Shown: piece after piece, positions 51,110-61,443 of the stretch
How the letters are laid out: each line of letters starts with the position of its first letter
Numbering within the stretch: the first letter of the stretch is position 1
Source: Candidatus Methanoperedens sp.
GTDB taxonomy: Archaea; Halobacteriota; Methanosarcinia; Methanosarcinales; Methanoperedenaceae
Length of the DNA: 64,000 bases
Assembly (NCBI GenBank): GCA_027460525.1
Contig: JAPZAS010000015.1
Span: 1 to 64,000, forward strand
Direction: 5' to 3'
Made by a program: the position numbers and the translations under genes
The notes under the pieces: generated by a model
The model's input: the letters and a program-made list of their open reading frames with translations, nothing else
Database searches by the model: none
What the model was told of the DNA's origin: nothing

Positions 51110-52246
51110 ATGGCAGCTTCAATCCAGATAGGCAAAATAATGGGTATCCCGATTAGATTACATATAACATTTCTTCTTATATTACCGGTTTTTGGATGGA
51201 TTTTTGCAAATAATCCGCCACCTTTCGGTTTCAATGACCCCGGGATACCCACAGCACTTCAATATGCTCTGGGGATGTCTGCTGCGCTCTTCCTTTTCAT
51301 CGGGGTACTACTGCACGAGCTCGGACATTCGTATGTGGCTAAAAGACATGGGACTAATATACAGAGTATAACACTTTTCCTCTTCGGAGGCGTTTCTTCC
51401 CTTGAAGAGATTCCGAGAAACCCAAAAGTAGAGTTCAAGATGGCTGCGACAGGTCCGGGTGTCAGCTTTTTAATCGGTCTAGTGCTCGCACTAGCCTATT
51501 CGCTTACTAAACCTAGTGATTTATCCTACTTTTCTTATTTATTTCTAGATATAAGTAAAAATCCTTATCTTCGCCTTGTGTGGCTGGTGGGGTACATTAA
51601 CATAATTCTCGGTATCTTCAATCTCATTCCAGCATTCCCCATGGACGGAGGCAGGGTGCTGAGAGCATGGCTTGCCGGCAGGATGTCATATATCAGGGCT
51701 ACGCACGCTGCTGCAAATATAGGCAAGATGTTTGCAATCTTCATGGGTATTTTTGGATTTTTGAACATAGCGTTTGGTGGTTTCTGGCTCCTCCTCATTG
51801 CGTTCTTTATATACATCGGCGCATCAGAGGAAGAAAAAGCCACAGAGGTGAGCGTCGTACTCGAAGGCGTGAAAATAAAAGACATTATGTCAACAGATAT
51901 TCACAGCGTACCGTCAGGAATGTCTGCTGAAGGGCTTGTGGAACATATGTTCAAGTTCAAACACATGGGATATCCCGTTGTGGATGATGGGCGTCTGGAA
52001 GGCATAGTAACTTTTACAGACGTTCAAAAAGTCCATAGGGGAGAAAGAAAAAACGTTAAAATCTCGCAGATAATGACCAAAGAGATTATCAGCCTACCTG
52101 AGGATGAAGATGCCGTAAACGCCATAAAACTCATGACAATCAATAACATCGGACGAATTATTATTACAAAAGATAAAAAGATGGTAGGCATTGTATCAAG
52201 AACCGACCTTTTGCGATCTGTGCAATTATTAGAACAGCATGAATAA
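51110..52246 (+). CDS. Site-2-protease (M50) membrane metalloprotease with two CBS domains
   Basis: 378 residues. The zinc site HELGHS (H69, E70, H73) lies in a membrane helix, with the third ligand in [12 protein letters not shown] near residue 180. Six membrane helices, then two CBS domains from about residue 255 ([15 protein letters not shown] and [18 protein letters not shown]), which bind adenosine nucleotides. Such proteases cut membrane-bound substrates within the bilayer; the target is unknown. It overlaps the TraB-family gene by eight bases, so they are coupled. Confidence 0.93.
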   Translation: MAASIQIGKIMGIPIRLHITFLLILPVFGWIFANNPPPFGFNDPGIPTALQYALGMSAALFLFIGVLLHELGHSYVAKRHGTNIQSITLFLFGGVSSLEEIPRNPKVEFKMAATGPGVSFLIGLVLALAYSLTKPSDLSYFSYLFLDISKNPYLRLVWLVGYINIILGIFNLIPAFPMDGGRVLRAWLAGRMSYIRATHAAANIGKMFAIFMGIFGFLNIAFGGFWLLLIAFFIYIGASEEEKATEVSVVLEGVKIKDIMSTDIHSVPSGMSAEGLVEHMFKFKHMGYPVVDDGRLEGIVTFTDVQKVHRGERKNVKISQIMTKEIISLPEDEDAVNAIKLMTINNIGRIIITKDKKMVGIVSRTDLLRSVQLLEQHE

Positions 52247-53507
52247 CGGTACTTACACTGTAAGCTGCAATTTCAATTACAGGAATCCTGCGGCACCCTC
52301 TGGCTCTAAAATTATCCTTGTCGGGACTGCCCATGTTTCTGATAAAAGCGTAGCCCTTGTCAACGAGGTAATTGAAAGAGAAAAACCTGACATTGTTGCT
52401 GTTGAACTCGATAAGGCACGATATCAGGCATTAAAAGGGGAAGAGGAAGTTCATGAAATCAATGTCAAAGAGATGCTCAGCGGGGGCAAGTTTTACTACT
52501 TTTTACTGCAGTGGCTTCTTGCCTACATCCAGAAAAAAATAGGTGCGGATACAGGTGTCAAGCCAGGGGCAGAGATGCTTTCTGCCATTGAAAAAGCTGA
52601 AAAAACAGGCGCGCGGGTGGCACTTATAGACAGGGATATCCAGCTCACGCTGGGGCGCTTCTGGAACAAAATGTCCTTTTTTGAGAAACTGAAGCTTTTT
52701 GTCTCTTTAATCGGCGCAACCGTCGGTTTTGGGGGAAAGGAAATCGATATGGAGACGGTTACAGATGAGGATGTTGTAACGCAGTTGGTGGCTGAATTGC
52801 GGAAGATGGCTCCGAGCGCCGCATCTGTCCTGATAGATGAGAGAGATGCATTCATGGCTAAGAACCTTCTTGAAATATCGAAGGAAGGAAGTGTTGTGGC
52901 AGTTGTGGGCGCAGGTCACAGGGAAGGAATCCAGAGATATCTTGACGCTCCCGAAACCATCCCTCCGATAGAGGAATTGACAACGCTCTCAAAAAAGGGT
53001 TTTAGCTGGTTTAAAGCTGCAACTATAGCCTTCATAGCAATGGTCGTGGGAATGCTGGCTCTTCTGGTTTTAGGTGGATATCCCCTTGAGAAGCTTCTTA
53101 CAGCAATGCTATACCTTTTTGTGGCACAGGGCATACTTTCTGCCGTTGGGGTCATTATCGCAAGAGGACATCCCCTTTCAGCATTGACTGCCTTTAGTCT
53201 TGCCTGGTTCGCATTCCTGCATCCCTTCCTAGCCATTGGCTGGCTTGTGGGGGTTGTTGAAGCGCATTTTCGCCCGCCGACCACGGAGGATTTCATGATA
53301 ATAATGAAAATTGAAACAATGAAGGAATTGATGCAGAATAGGTTGTTCCGCATAATACTTGTTGCAGGACTGGCGAATCTCGGCAGCATGGTCGGGACGT
53401 TTGTTGCAATTCCTTTTATGGTTCATTATCTTGGTATCACCAATCCGCTTGATATTCTTAAGACCGCACTGGCGACAGGATTCCATACACTGAGAGGATT
53501 GATTTAA
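52239..53507 (+). CDS. TraB-family protein
   Basis: 422 residues. The soluble N-terminal domain has [36 protein letters not shown] and [18 protein letters not shown], the TraB/GumN (COG1916) pattern with GTAHVS and ExD/ERD clusters also seen in some proteases. From about residue 255 there are four or five membrane helices and [18 protein letters not shown]. Archaeal homologues are known by sequence only. Its overlap with the S2P gene suggests work in membrane protein turnover (inference). Confidence 0.9.
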   Translation: MNNGTYTVSCNFNYRNPAAPSGSKIILVGTAHVSDKSVALVNEVIEREKPDIVAVELDKARYQALKGEEEVHEINVKEMLSGGKFYYFLLQWLLAYIQKKIGADTGVKPGAEMLSAIEKAEKTGARVALIDRDIQLTLGRFWNKMSFFEKLKLFVSLIGATVGFGGKEIDMETVTDEDVVTQLVAELRKMAPSAASVLIDERDAFMAKNLLEISKEGSVVAVVGAGHREGIQRYLDAPETIPPIEELTTLSKKGFSWFKAATIAFIAMVVGMLALLVLGGYPLEKLLTAMLYLFVAQGILSAVGVIIARGHPLSALTAFSLAWFAFLHPFLAIGWLVGVVEAHFRPPTTEDFMIIMKIETMKELMQNRLFRIILVAGLANLGSMVGTFVAIPFMVHYLGITNPLDILKTALATGFHTLRGLI

Positions 53508-53578
53508 AATTCGGGTTCATTGCAAGAGCAGTTTTTGAAATAGAACTTGCGGATTAATGCGATGAGAAGAATTGGACA

Positions 53579-56029
53579 TTACCCCTCCATTCTCTCCCTC
53601 AACCCCCTCGCCTTCTCACCCAGCTCCTTCTTCCCATAAATCCCTGCAATCAACTCCACAGCCTCAAGAGTTCTCGCAGCCCCGTCAAGGTAGCCAAGCA
53701 CATCCCCGGCATAAGCATAAACCCCGTACTGCTTCTCAAGCTCCGCAATAATCCCATCAGGCGAGAGTCCCTCAGCGCAAAGCTCAATCACCCTTGCCGA
53801 GAACTTCCTCTCGGCGCAGCCGCAGTACGGTGAGTCCCTGCATGTGCATGTCATGAACTCCCGCGCAAGCTCAAGCATGGTGCGGCGCAGGTTCTCTTTC
53901 AGCTTTGCGAAGCCGTCAGCCGAAAAAACGATATCAAGCCCGGCGCCGAAAACTCTTGTCGGGATGTCGGTTCCAAGGGCATCCGACAACTGCGAAGCAA
54001 ACCTGAAATACACGGCATCCATGGTCTCAAGCTCCGTAACTATATCCATCGGCTCGCGCCCGGAAACGACGGCGTTCTTAATCAAAAAGGTCTGCTCCAC
54101 GCTCAGGAAATGCGAAGCCACAATGCTTCCAAGTCCCGTGGGATAAAAGCCCGCATTTGTTTTCTCAATAAATTTGTATTCTGCGAGTTTGCCAAGCAGG
54201 TAATCAAGGTCGCCCTCGCCAAGCAGCAATCCATTTATCTTCCTTATGTCCTGAAGTTTATGAGCTACCACGATGTCGGAAAGAGTCTCTTCAAGCATTT
54301 CATCGTCTCCATAGTCCACGCCAAAATGCTCCAGTTCGCCTCTCAGAAGCCGAAAAGCGATCTCATCCTCTGAATCCCCTTTCCCGAATCTCCGCTCAGG
54401 GTCAGCCAGAAGCACAACCACGCCGCGGTCATGGTAATCCGGCCTCCCGGCGCGCCCAAGCATCTGCTGGAACTCCCTCACGTTTAACCATTCGATGCCC
54501 ATTGCAAGTGATTCAAAAATCACCTGCGATGCAGGGAAATCCACACCTGCTGCAAGCGCCGCCGTTGTCACAATTACGGGCAGCTCTCCTTTCCCGAATT
54601 TCTCTTCCACTTTTTTCCGTTCGCTATAAGAAAGTCCTGCATGGTAAGGCATCGCTTTTATAGAAAGACCATCAGCAAGCAAATGGCAGTTCCGGCGCGA
54701 GTTGGTAAATACAATGGTCTGACCGCGAAACCCCTTTGAGGACTTCATATTGTATTCCTGCCAGGCAAGCCGCTCGATCAATCTCTTCTTCTCATATTCG
54801 GGCGCAAAAATAAGATGCCTTTCAATTGGAACCGGGCGCTCCTCGAACTCGATTAATTCTGCACCAAGTTTACGAGCAAGCCATTGCGGTTTTCCCACGG
54901 TAGCCGAGAGGTATATATACTGCGCATCAGGTGCAATGAATTTCAAGCGTGCGATAAGACCATCAAGCCTGTGCCCCCTCTCTGTGTCTTCGAGCATGTG
55001 CACCTCGTCAATAACTACCGTCCCTATGTTGCCGAGCGATTTTGTACTGCCTGACCTGATGACAAAGTCGATGCCTTCGTAGGTCCCAACGATTATATCC
55101 GAGGAAAGCGAGGTCCGCATACCTTTTGTGCCTTTTATTATGCGGCTCGTACCCACCCGCAGGGAGGTCGTTGCCATGGAAGAATAGCGCTTGTTGAATT
55201 GTCCATATTTCTGGTTAGCAAGCGCTACAAGTGGCACAAGGAATAACATCTTCCCTTTTTTGTTCAGGATGTTCTGGATGCCTGCAAGCTCGCCCACCAG
55301 CGTCTTGCCTGTGGCAGTAGCCGAAACGATTAACTGGTTTTTTCCCTCGAGGAGTCCTGCCTCTACTGAAAGTGCCTGGACAGGCATCAGTTCTTCAAGC
55401 TGGTTAAGTAGTATCTTTTTGAGTTCTGAATGCACAGCCAGGTCTTTTACTTTTATCGAGCGCTCAACCCTGCTGGCTTCTATTGTATCGAATCTTGTCA
55501 ATCCCGAATCCAGTTTTTCTGGACTGAGCATGGCAAGCACCCTATCGAGATTTCTTGCTTTAAGTAATATATGGACAAGCCTTTCCTGTCCATGAGCGCC
55601 TATTTTCAAAGATTTAGCCTCTCTCGTCAGTTCTTTTTTTGCGCACTCTTCGCAAATCGATTCGTTGTTAAAGCGGATAGAGTTATTATTCACTGTGGTA
55701 TATTTTCCTGCCAGAAGACACAGGCGGCATGTGGTTGTATACCCATAATCGAGTTGATATGCACTGAGCAGTTCCTTGAATCCTGCCTCAGAGACCTCAT
55801 TTCCTTCAGCGATAAGTATCTTATCTGCAAGCCTCAGAAGTTCGATGAGTTCATCCGGCGCCCTGAACTCTTCTTTTTCTCCCTGTTTTATCCTGAATTT
55901 ACCAGCGCGTGCTCCTTTTGAAGTATTTTTTAATATCAGAATCCCTTGAAAAATGGGCTCTATATCATTATTTTTAATTGGTAGAACGAGGATTTTTGAT
56001 TCCTGCGGATGGATTATGAGAGAAAGCAT
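53579..56029 (-). CDS. DEAD/DEAH helicase with DUF5814-type ends
   Basis: 816 residues. The N-terminus carries a zinc-ribbon pair (CRLC near 97 and CEEC near 122). Superfamily 2 motifs follow: Walker A VSATATGKTLVGELAG, DEVH in VVIDEVHMLEDTERGHRLDG, LSATVGKPQWLARKLG, TIVFTNSRRNCHLLADGL and QMLGRAGRPDYHDRG. The C-terminal domain has a second Cys group (CTCRDSPYCGC) and a helical tail. The arrangement matches an archaeal Hel308-like family I know as DUF5814-containing. Probable DNA or RNA unwinding in repair; substrate not known. Single gene. Confidence 0.9.
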   Translation of the reverse strand: MLSLIIHPQESKILVLPIKNNDIEPIFQGILILKNTSKGARAGKFRIKQGEKEEFRAPDELIELLRLADKILIAEGNEVSEAGFKELLSAYQLDYGYTTTCRLCLLAGKYTTVNNNSIRFNNESICEECAKKELTREAKSLKIGAHGQERLVHILLKARNLDRVLAMLSPEKLDSGLTRFDTIEASRVERSIKVKDLAVHSELKKILLNQLEELMPVQALSVEAGLLEGKNQLIVSATATGKTLVGELAGIQNILNKKGKMLFLVPLVALANQKYGQFNKRYSSMATTSLRVGTSRIIKGTKGMRTSLSSDIIVGTYEGIDFVIRSGSTKSLGNIGTVVIDEVHMLEDTERGHRLDGLIARLKFIAPDAQYIYLSATVGKPQWLARKLGAELIEFEERPVPIERHLIFAPEYEKKRLIERLAWQEYNMKSSKGFRGQTIVFTNSRRNCHLLADGLSIKAMPYHAGLSYSERKKVEEKFGKGELPVIVTTAALAAGVDFPASQVIFESLAMGIEWLNVREFQQMLGRAGRPDYHDRGVVVLLADPERRFGKGDSEDEIAFRLLRGELEHFGVDYGDDEMLEETLSDIVVAHKLQDIRKINGLLLGEGDLDYLLGKLAEYKFIEKTNAGFYPTGLGSIVASHFLSVEQTFLIKNAVVSGREPMDIVTELETMDAVYFRFASQLSDALGTDIPTRVFGAGLDIVFSADGFAKLKENLRRTMLELAREFMTCTCRDSPYCGCAERKFSARVIELCAEGLSPDGIIAELEKQYGVYAYAGDVLGYLDGAARTLEAVELIAGIYGKKELGEKARGLRERMEG

Positions 56030-56109
56030 TTACAATACTGAATATACGCCTCATGTTATTAATTTTGGCGTAGCTTTAGGCCTGAGTAGTTTACTTATTG
56101 TTGTTGATA

Positions 56110-56270
56110 AAAAGGGCTTAATCACATCTATGCTACAAACCTCACTCGAATAATGCAGATTATTTAAAGAATTAATTAATGAAGGAAAGACTATTATTAT
56201 TGTATTACATGATAAGGAGCTGGCGTAGAACTGCGATCGAATCATAAAACTGAAGGATGGAAAAATTGAA
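56110..56270 (+). pseudogene. C-terminal fragment of an ABC transporter ATPase
   Basis: Forward-strand frame reads LFKELINEGKTIIIVLHDKELA, a TAG at 56226-56228, then NCDRIIKLKDGKIE, which is the D-loop to H-loop end of a MacB/LolD-type ABC ATPase. The His of the H-loop is in VLHDKE. A TAA at 56151 and loss of everything before it (Walker A and signature) show it is broken. The frame continues directly into the ATG of the intact ABC ATPase, which was either placed next to it or replaced its front end. Confidence 0.7.
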
Positions 56271-57152
56271 ATGGAAAATACAGTTGAAGTTTCGCGAATA
56301 TCGAAATCATTTAATGGTAAATTTGTAGTTAACGAAATATCTTTTGATATCTTACCTGGCGAGATATTCGGTTTAATAGGACCAAATGGTTCCGGGAAAA
56401 CTACAATTATACGCATGCTTCTTGATATAATGAGACCGGATTCGGGGATGATAAGAATGCGGGATAGCAAGCTATCTGAAGAAATGAAAGATAAGATAGG
56501 CTATCTTCCTGAAGAACGGGGTTTGTATCGAAAGCTAACAGTCATGGACACTCTCATGTACCTTAGTGCATTGAAAAATAAACCGAATAAAGAAAGGGCC
56601 GAAGAACTCCTCGAGATTATGGGCATGTTGTCACATAAGGATAAGAAAATTTCTGAGCTGAGTAAGGGTATGCAGCAGAAAATCCAGATCATTGCGGCGA
56701 TTATACACGATCCTGATATAATAATCCTTGATGAGCCTTTCTCAGGGCTTGACCCTGTTAACATGAAGCTTGTGCAAGACATGATGCTTGATCTAAAGAA
56801 AGAAGGGAAAACCATACTCATAAGCACTCACATGATGGATAAGGTAGAGCATATGTGCGATAGGATATTCATGATACACAGGGGGGCAATGGTACTGTAC
56901 GGCAGCATGGAAGAAATAAAAGCCAGATATAGGAAAAACACAATATTCCTTGAGTATGAGGGAGAACTGAAAAGAATACAGGGGATTAAAAAAATCAATG
57001 ATTCCGGAAAGTATGCCGAAATGGTTCTCGATGAAGGCGCTGATGCCCGGCAGGTATTAAGGACCTTACTGGATGAGGTCAGGGTCAACAAATTCGAGAT
57101 AGCAGCCCCATCGCTCAACGAGATATTCATTGAACTGGCAGAGGGAATATGA
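56271..57152 (+). CDS. ABC transporter ATP-binding protein (NatA/DrrA type)
   Basis: 293 residues. Walker A GLIGPNGSGKTTIIRML, signature ELSKGMQQKIQI, Walker B IIILDEPFSGLDPVNM, and H-loop ISTHMMDKVEHM are intact. The C-terminal extension (from about 220) is the DUF4162-like domain of NatA-type exporters. It pairs with the ABC-2 permease, overlapping by four bases. The start ATG follows the dead ABC fragment in frame without its own promoter signal that I can see. Confidence 0.94.
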   Translation: MENTVEVSRISKSFNGKFVVNEISFDILPGEIFGLIGPNGSGKTTIIRMLLDIMRPDSGMIRMRDSKLSEEMKDKIGYLPEERGLYRKLTVMDTLMYLSALKNKPNKERAEELLEIMGMLSHKDKKISELSKGMQQKIQIIAAIIHDPDIIILDEPFSGLDPVNMKLVQDMMLDLKKEGKTILISTHMMDKVEHMCDRIFMIHRGAMVLYGSMEEIKARYRKNTIFLEYEGELKRIQGIKKINDSGKYAEMVLDEGADARQVLRTLLDEVRVNKFEIAAPSLNEIFIELAEGI

Positions 57153-58336
57153 AAAAATACATGCTCATTGCCAAACATGAGTTCATGACTCAGATAAAAA
57201 GAAAAGAATTCATTCTGATGACCCTCGGGATACCGCTTTTCATCCTTATTATATCTACTATTCCTGTACTTTTTTTTGGTATCGAAGGACTCAAAGGCGA
57301 GGAAGTCAAGGTCGGCTATATAAATAAGATCAGTACCTTCCAGTCATCTAATTTTACAGAATATCAGGATGAAAGCTCTGCGAAATTGGCTCTTGAGAAC
57401 GGGGCTATAACTCATTTTTTTATTATTCCGGCTGATTACCTCAATACCGGAAAGATTTACATCTATTCGACAAAAAAAACATCCCCTGCATCCACGACAA
57501 AGGTGGAAGAAAAAATCAGGGATTTCTTGATAGATAATCTGTTAAAGGGACAACCTGAGAATATTATTCAGCGAGTAAAGCAGCCGATAAATAGCGAAAT
57601 TTTTACAATAGATAAGAACGAAGAAAGCAAAGAAGGATTCGGCACATTTATAATTCCTTTAGGCTTTGCTTTGCTTTTTATTATAGCGATATTCTCTTCT
57701 TCGGGTTTCCTTCTCCAGGGCATAGTCGAAGAAAAAGAGAACAGGGTAATAGAGATACTCCTTTCCTCTGTTTCCCACAGAGATCTTTTCATCGGTAAAA
57801 TCCTTGGTCTTGGCGCCCTGGGGCTTTCGCAGTTGCTCATATGGCTTTTGTGCGGTATCGCGCTCCTCTCGGCTTCCTTGCCGTTTATCGCAGGTTTCCT
57901 GGGCGGCATTAAACTATCCCTTATGGTCGTTGTCCTTGCGCCCATATACTTTATTTTGGGTTATCTGGTATTTGCAAGCATAATGGCTGGTGTGGGCGCG
58001 ATATCGACATCCTCACAGGAAGGGCAGCAACTGGCAGGGATATTTTCTATCACTGGTATGATACCAATATTCTTTCTGATGTTCATAGTTGACACTCCTA
58101 ACAATCTTTTTTCAAGGTTCCTGAGTTTCTTTCCGCTTACATCGTCTGTGACCATGATCCTCCGCCTTTCCATTTCCGAAGTGCCGGTTAGCGATATTGT
58201 CATAAGTCTAATCATTCTTATTGCTGCTGTGATCGGAATTATTGAATTGTCAAGCAGGATTTTCAGAGCCACCTTGCTGATGTATGGAAAAAAACCAACC
58301 CTCAAAGAGGTGATAAAGTATGTACGAGAAAACTAA
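57149..58336 (+). CDS. ABC-2 type permease (NatB type)
   Basis: 395 residues. One helix at about 22-44, a large extracellular domain (about 50-165), then five or six helices, with the coupling region EEKENRVIEILLSSVSHRDLFIGKILGLG that marks ABC-2/NatB permeases. NatAB systems export sodium or small molecules; here the cargo is unknown. Coupled to the ATPase by a four-base overlap. After the stop, 214 bases without a gene precede the reverse-strand decarboxylase gene. Confidence 0.9.
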   Translation: MKKYMLIAKHEFMTQIKRKEFILMTLGIPLFILIISTIPVLFFGIEGLKGEEVKVGYINKISTFQSSNFTEYQDESSAKLALENGAITHFFIIPADYLNTGKIYIYSTKKTSPASTTKVEEKIRDFLIDNLLKGQPENIIQRVKQPINSEIFTIDKNEESKEGFGTFIIPLGFALLFIIAIFSSSGFLLQGIVEEKENRVIEILLSSVSHRDLFIGKILGLGALGLSQLLIWLLCGIALLSASLPFIAGFLGGIKLSLMVVVLAPIYFILGYLVFASIMAGVGAISTSSQEGQQLAGIFSITGMIPIFFLMFIVDTPNNLFSRFLSFFPLTSSVTMILRLSISEVPVSDIVISLIILIAAVIGIIELSSRIFRATLLMYGKKPTLKEVIKYVREN

Positions 58337-58550
58337 GGAGGATTTTGATTAACTTTTTGTTTTCATCCATATAAACGCAATGTCAACACTTTTTCTGTTT
58401 TTTTAGACATACTGCATGAACGGAGCTAGGACAGGTGCAGAGAACGTATCGCGATCAAGTGCGGTGCGCCCAACATGAAAGGGTTGCCTTTCGGAAGAGG
58501 TTAACGCATGTTAAACTATGGAGGGCATATAAAATTATCATTGATGAACG

Positions 58551-59729
58551 TTATTTATTCAAATGCACAACTTTTGGAGGCGGGAAACCATTAAAATAAG
58601 TGGTTGAAGCGATCGTATAGGCACCAATATTTTCAGCATAAAGCAAATCGTCAATTTGCAGATCTTCCGGCAGCTCATCGGCCAGTGAAATAGTGTCGAA
58701 AGCGTCGCAGGTGGGGCCAAACGTAGCGCAAACTTTTTTCTCTCCCCCCTTGAAGGAATGCAGTGGATAGTGCTGATGATCAAAAACCTGTCCGGAAAAA
58801 GTATGATAAACACCGTCGTTCAGATAATAGCATGTTTTTCCATCACGAACAGCCTTACCAATAATTTTCGTGATCAAGGTACAGGCCGTTGCCACCATAA
58901 ATCTCCCCGGTTCGGCAATTACCTGAATATCATCATTGGGGAACAAACGCCTTATTTCCGAATTCAAAATTTCAGACAGGGCGGAAAAAGATTTTACGTC
59001 CGGCGTATACTTTACCGGAAAGCCGCCACCGATATCCAAAACCTTTCTTTTTTTACCTTCTCTGTCAACAAACCCAATTTGATAGTTTCTCAATTCTGCT
59101 TCCTTGAAAATCGAGGAGGCGAAATTCAAAGCTTGCGAATAGTTATCAAAATTATTGCACTGGCTGCCTACGTGGAAACTAATGCCTTCAACCCCAAGCC
59201 CTAAATTCACAGCTTCGGCGATAAGATCAACCGCTTCTCCAGGATGGGCTCCAAATTTTGAAGAAAGCTCAACCATAGAACCGGTATTAGGTACGCGGAT
59301 CCTTAAAACAAGACCAACATCCGGGGCATGTTTTTTTATCTTTCTCAATTCTTCAACATTGTCAAAAGTAACTAATATTTTATATTCATTTAACTTAGCC
59401 AGGACTTCGGCAGGCTTGATGGTATTAGCATAAATAATCTTATCCCAGATAAAATCCTGCCGTTCTTTTTCTGGCAAATGCTTGATATTATCATGGACCA
59501 GCATAAATTCAGGGAAAGAAGCCACGTCAAAACTTGCACCCATATCATACATAGTTTTGATAATTTCAGGATTGGAATTGGCTTTAACAGCAAAATATGC
59601 CTGCACATCAGGCAATTTTTCCCTGAATTCACGATAATTCTCCCTGATTTTTTCATGATCTATGATAAAAACCGGCGTACTGTGTTCCCGGGCAATTTTT
59701 TCTAGAATTTTATGTTGTTTTTCGATCAT
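58551..59729 (-). CDS. Ornithine/lysine decarboxylase, alanine-racemase fold
   Basis: 392 residues from ATG 59729 (MIEKQHKILEKIAREHSTP). PLP enzyme of the eukaryotic-type ornithine decarboxylase group. Motifs: AYFAVKANSNPEIIKTM with the PLP lysine, SFHVGSQCNNFDNY, KVLDIGGGFPVKYTPD, VIAEPGRFMVA, and FGPTCDAFDTISLADELP whose GPTCD holds the catalytic Cys. This makes putrescine from ornithine. It lies 33 bases after the homospermidine synthase gene (10 bases before the longer open frame), so the two probably share a transcript. Lysine or carboxynorspermidine are other possible substrates in this fold, but the TCD motif favours ornithine or lysine. Confidence 0.87.
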   Translation of the reverse strand: MIEKQHKILEKIAREHSTPVFIIDHEKIRENYREFREKLPDVQAYFAVKANSNPEIIKTMYDMGASFDVASFPEFMLVHDNIKHLPEKERQDFIWDKIIYANTIKPAEVLAKLNEYKILVTFDNVEELRKIKKHAPDVGLVLRIRVPNTGSMVELSSKFGAHPGEAVDLIAEAVNLGLGVEGISFHVGSQCNNFDNYSQALNFASSIFKEAELRNYQIGFVDREGKKRKVLDIGGGFPVKYTPDVKSFSALSEILNSEIRRLFPNDDIQVIAEPGRFMVATACTLITKIIGKAVRDGKTCYYLNDGVYHTFSGQVFDHQHYPLHSFKGGEKKVCATFGPTCDAFDTISLADELPEDLQIDDLLYAENIGAYTIASTTYFNGFPPPKVVHLNK

Positions 59730-59762
59730 TATTGTATCCGATATTATTAACAATTATTCTTA

Positions 59763-61220
59763 TTAATCTATAAAAAGAAAATTTTCAAATTGCCAGGGAT
59801 CAGGATTGGATTTCGCTGCCGGATTTTCTTTAAAAAATATTTTGCGATTTTTGAGCGGCGTCCAGTCCGACGGAGTAGAAATAAATTTTCCGAGATACGG
59901 TTTAGCAATATCCAGAATAAAATCATGAGGCAGGTCGTCGGGCAATTTAATACCTTCCCGTGGATTTTCAAGCATCCAGAGTACGGCAGCAACAATACCC
60001 GCAGCTACTTGAAGGGTGGTAGCGTTTTGGCCCGGAACGAGAGATCTGGCTTCGTCAATGCTTAAAGAGCTGCCCGTCCACCAGGAATTATAATAATGCC
60101 CCATTAAGAGCGCTCCCAAAGTGTCATCGCCAGATGTAATTTCATCTGTCATAATTCTGATCTTTGGCTGGAGTTCGTAATTCCGGCAGCGCAATTCGTG
60201 AAGCGAAGAAAGCGTTTCATGGCAGGGCATATAAGCATAATTTACGGTAGGCCGGTAGATCGCCTTACCATTTTCCCAAACAGTCAACCGGTCTGAAAGG
60301 CCGAATGCTTCACCGTGGCGGATCATCATACCGACAATTTCTTCATCCGGTATCCACGATCTGACCCATGTATTGATGCCCATTTGAGGCAAAAAAATTT
60401 GATTTTTAGGTCCGCACGGAGGTATATTGGCCAAAGAAGGCAGCTTCCTCTCATGCGTGCCCCAGCCCATTTCAGCCGGCGCCGTCCCTTCTTCCCTCAA
60501 TCCTTCAATGCTCCACGTCCCTACAAATTCGTTAACTAATTTTGGCTTGTTGGTAATTTGAGTATCTCGCTCACTACAATGGATTACCTTAATTCCTAAT
60601 TTTTCCGATAGTTGGGCAAAATCCCTGTTTTTTGCAAGATGGGCAATTTCTTCTTCATCTCCCTGAGAAACTTTCTTATCAGCACAGATACGAGCAGCAA
60701 TATCCAATAGGCCTTGCTTGACGAAGTGAGAAATGAGGCCGGGATTAGCGCCATGGTCAACAACAGCCGTCGGCGCATGTTTCCAATCACGGGAAAGATC
60801 CCGCAACTGCATTTGCCGCCAATAAAGCGATTTTTCAAACGGGCTCTTCGTATAAATTCCCTCAGAAGGATCCCAGAGTTCAATCGAAGTATTAACGTAC
60901 AATACATTGTGTTCATGGCACCACTTAATAATATCATTGGCGCCTATATTCCACGCTAAATCAATGAGCAAACCTTCATTATCCACATATTTTGACAAAA
61001 CTTGATCTAGATTTTCCGGGGTAATTTTTTCGTGAAAATACTTTATTCCCCGATCAGTATATTTTTTCAGAGCTTTTGATTTGTCTTCAAAATCAATTAA
61101 GGTAATGTTTTCTAACGGAACATCGAGCTTGTCCAATAAAACAGGAAGGGTGCATTGTGAAACTGAGCCATAACCGATAATAAGGATTTCATTGTTAAAT
61201 TTTTTTTTCATTTTTTCCAT
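59763..61220 (-). CDS. hss: Homospermidine synthase
   Basis: 485 residues, the size of bacterial homospermidine synthase. An N-terminal Rossmann domain with IIGYGSVSQCTLPVLLDKL binds NAD; LIDLAWNIGANDIIKWC and VVDHGANPGLISHFVKQGL, EMGWGTHERKLP and the C-terminal TGSSLSIDEARSLVPGQNATTLQVAAGI are characteristic. It joins two putrescines (or putrescine and spermidine) into sym-homospermidine with ammonia release. With the decarboxylase downstream it makes a full polyamine route from ornithine. Both genes are AT-richer than nearby housekeeping genes, consistent with transfer from bacteria. No ribosome site; a TATA-like AAATTTAAAAACTATG at about 61243-61258 implies a nearly leaderless transcript. 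Confidence 0.92.
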   Translation of the reverse strand: MEKMKKKFNNEILIIGYGSVSQCTLPVLLDKLDVPLENITLIDFEDKSKALKKYTDRGIKYFHEKITPENLDQVLSKYVDNEGLLIDLAWNIGANDIIKWCHEHNVLYVNTSIELWDPSEGIYTKSPFEKSLYWRQMQLRDLSRDWKHAPTAVVDHGANPGLISHFVKQGLLDIAARICADKKVSQGDEEEIAHLAKNRDFAQLSEKLGIKVIHCSERDTQITNKPKLVNEFVGTWSIEGLREEGTAPAEMGWGTHERKLPSLANIPPCGPKNQIFLPQMGINTWVRSWIPDEEIVGMMIRHGEAFGLSDRLTVWENGKAIYRPTVNYAYMPCHETLSSLHELRCRNYELQPKIRIMTDEITSGDDTLGALLMGHYYNSWWTGSSLSIDEARSLVPGQNATTLQVAAGIVAAVLWMLENPREGIKLPDDLPHDFILDIAKPYLGKFISTPSDWTPLKNRKIFFKENPAAKSNPDPWQFENFLFID

Positions 61221-61443
61221 TCCGCAGGAGGTCTAATAATTATTCATAGTTTTTAAATTTTTCCTTAATCGAAAAAATCATTGCTCCTTCAGCATAATTG
61301 ATATATCCATTTCTTTCTTTGCTCGCGACGTAAACGTAACACAAAGATATAATTCTTCGTATTGAATACCACCTGACGACCGGGTTTCAAATTATTCACT
61401 TTCAATAAAGACCACTTTGATGGTTTGAAGAACTGGAAATGTT

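Noticed and set aside
56226-56228. In-frame TAG as a pyrrolysine codon
   Set aside because: The surrounding fragment lacks Walker A and signature and has another stop (TAA) upstream; a pseudogene explains it better. The TAG in the short frame near 1390 is equally unsupported.
58337-58550. Possible small gene or RNA between the ABC permease and decarboxylase genes
   Set aside because: No open frame with start signals, only weak local pairing (near 58485-58515); nothing assignable.
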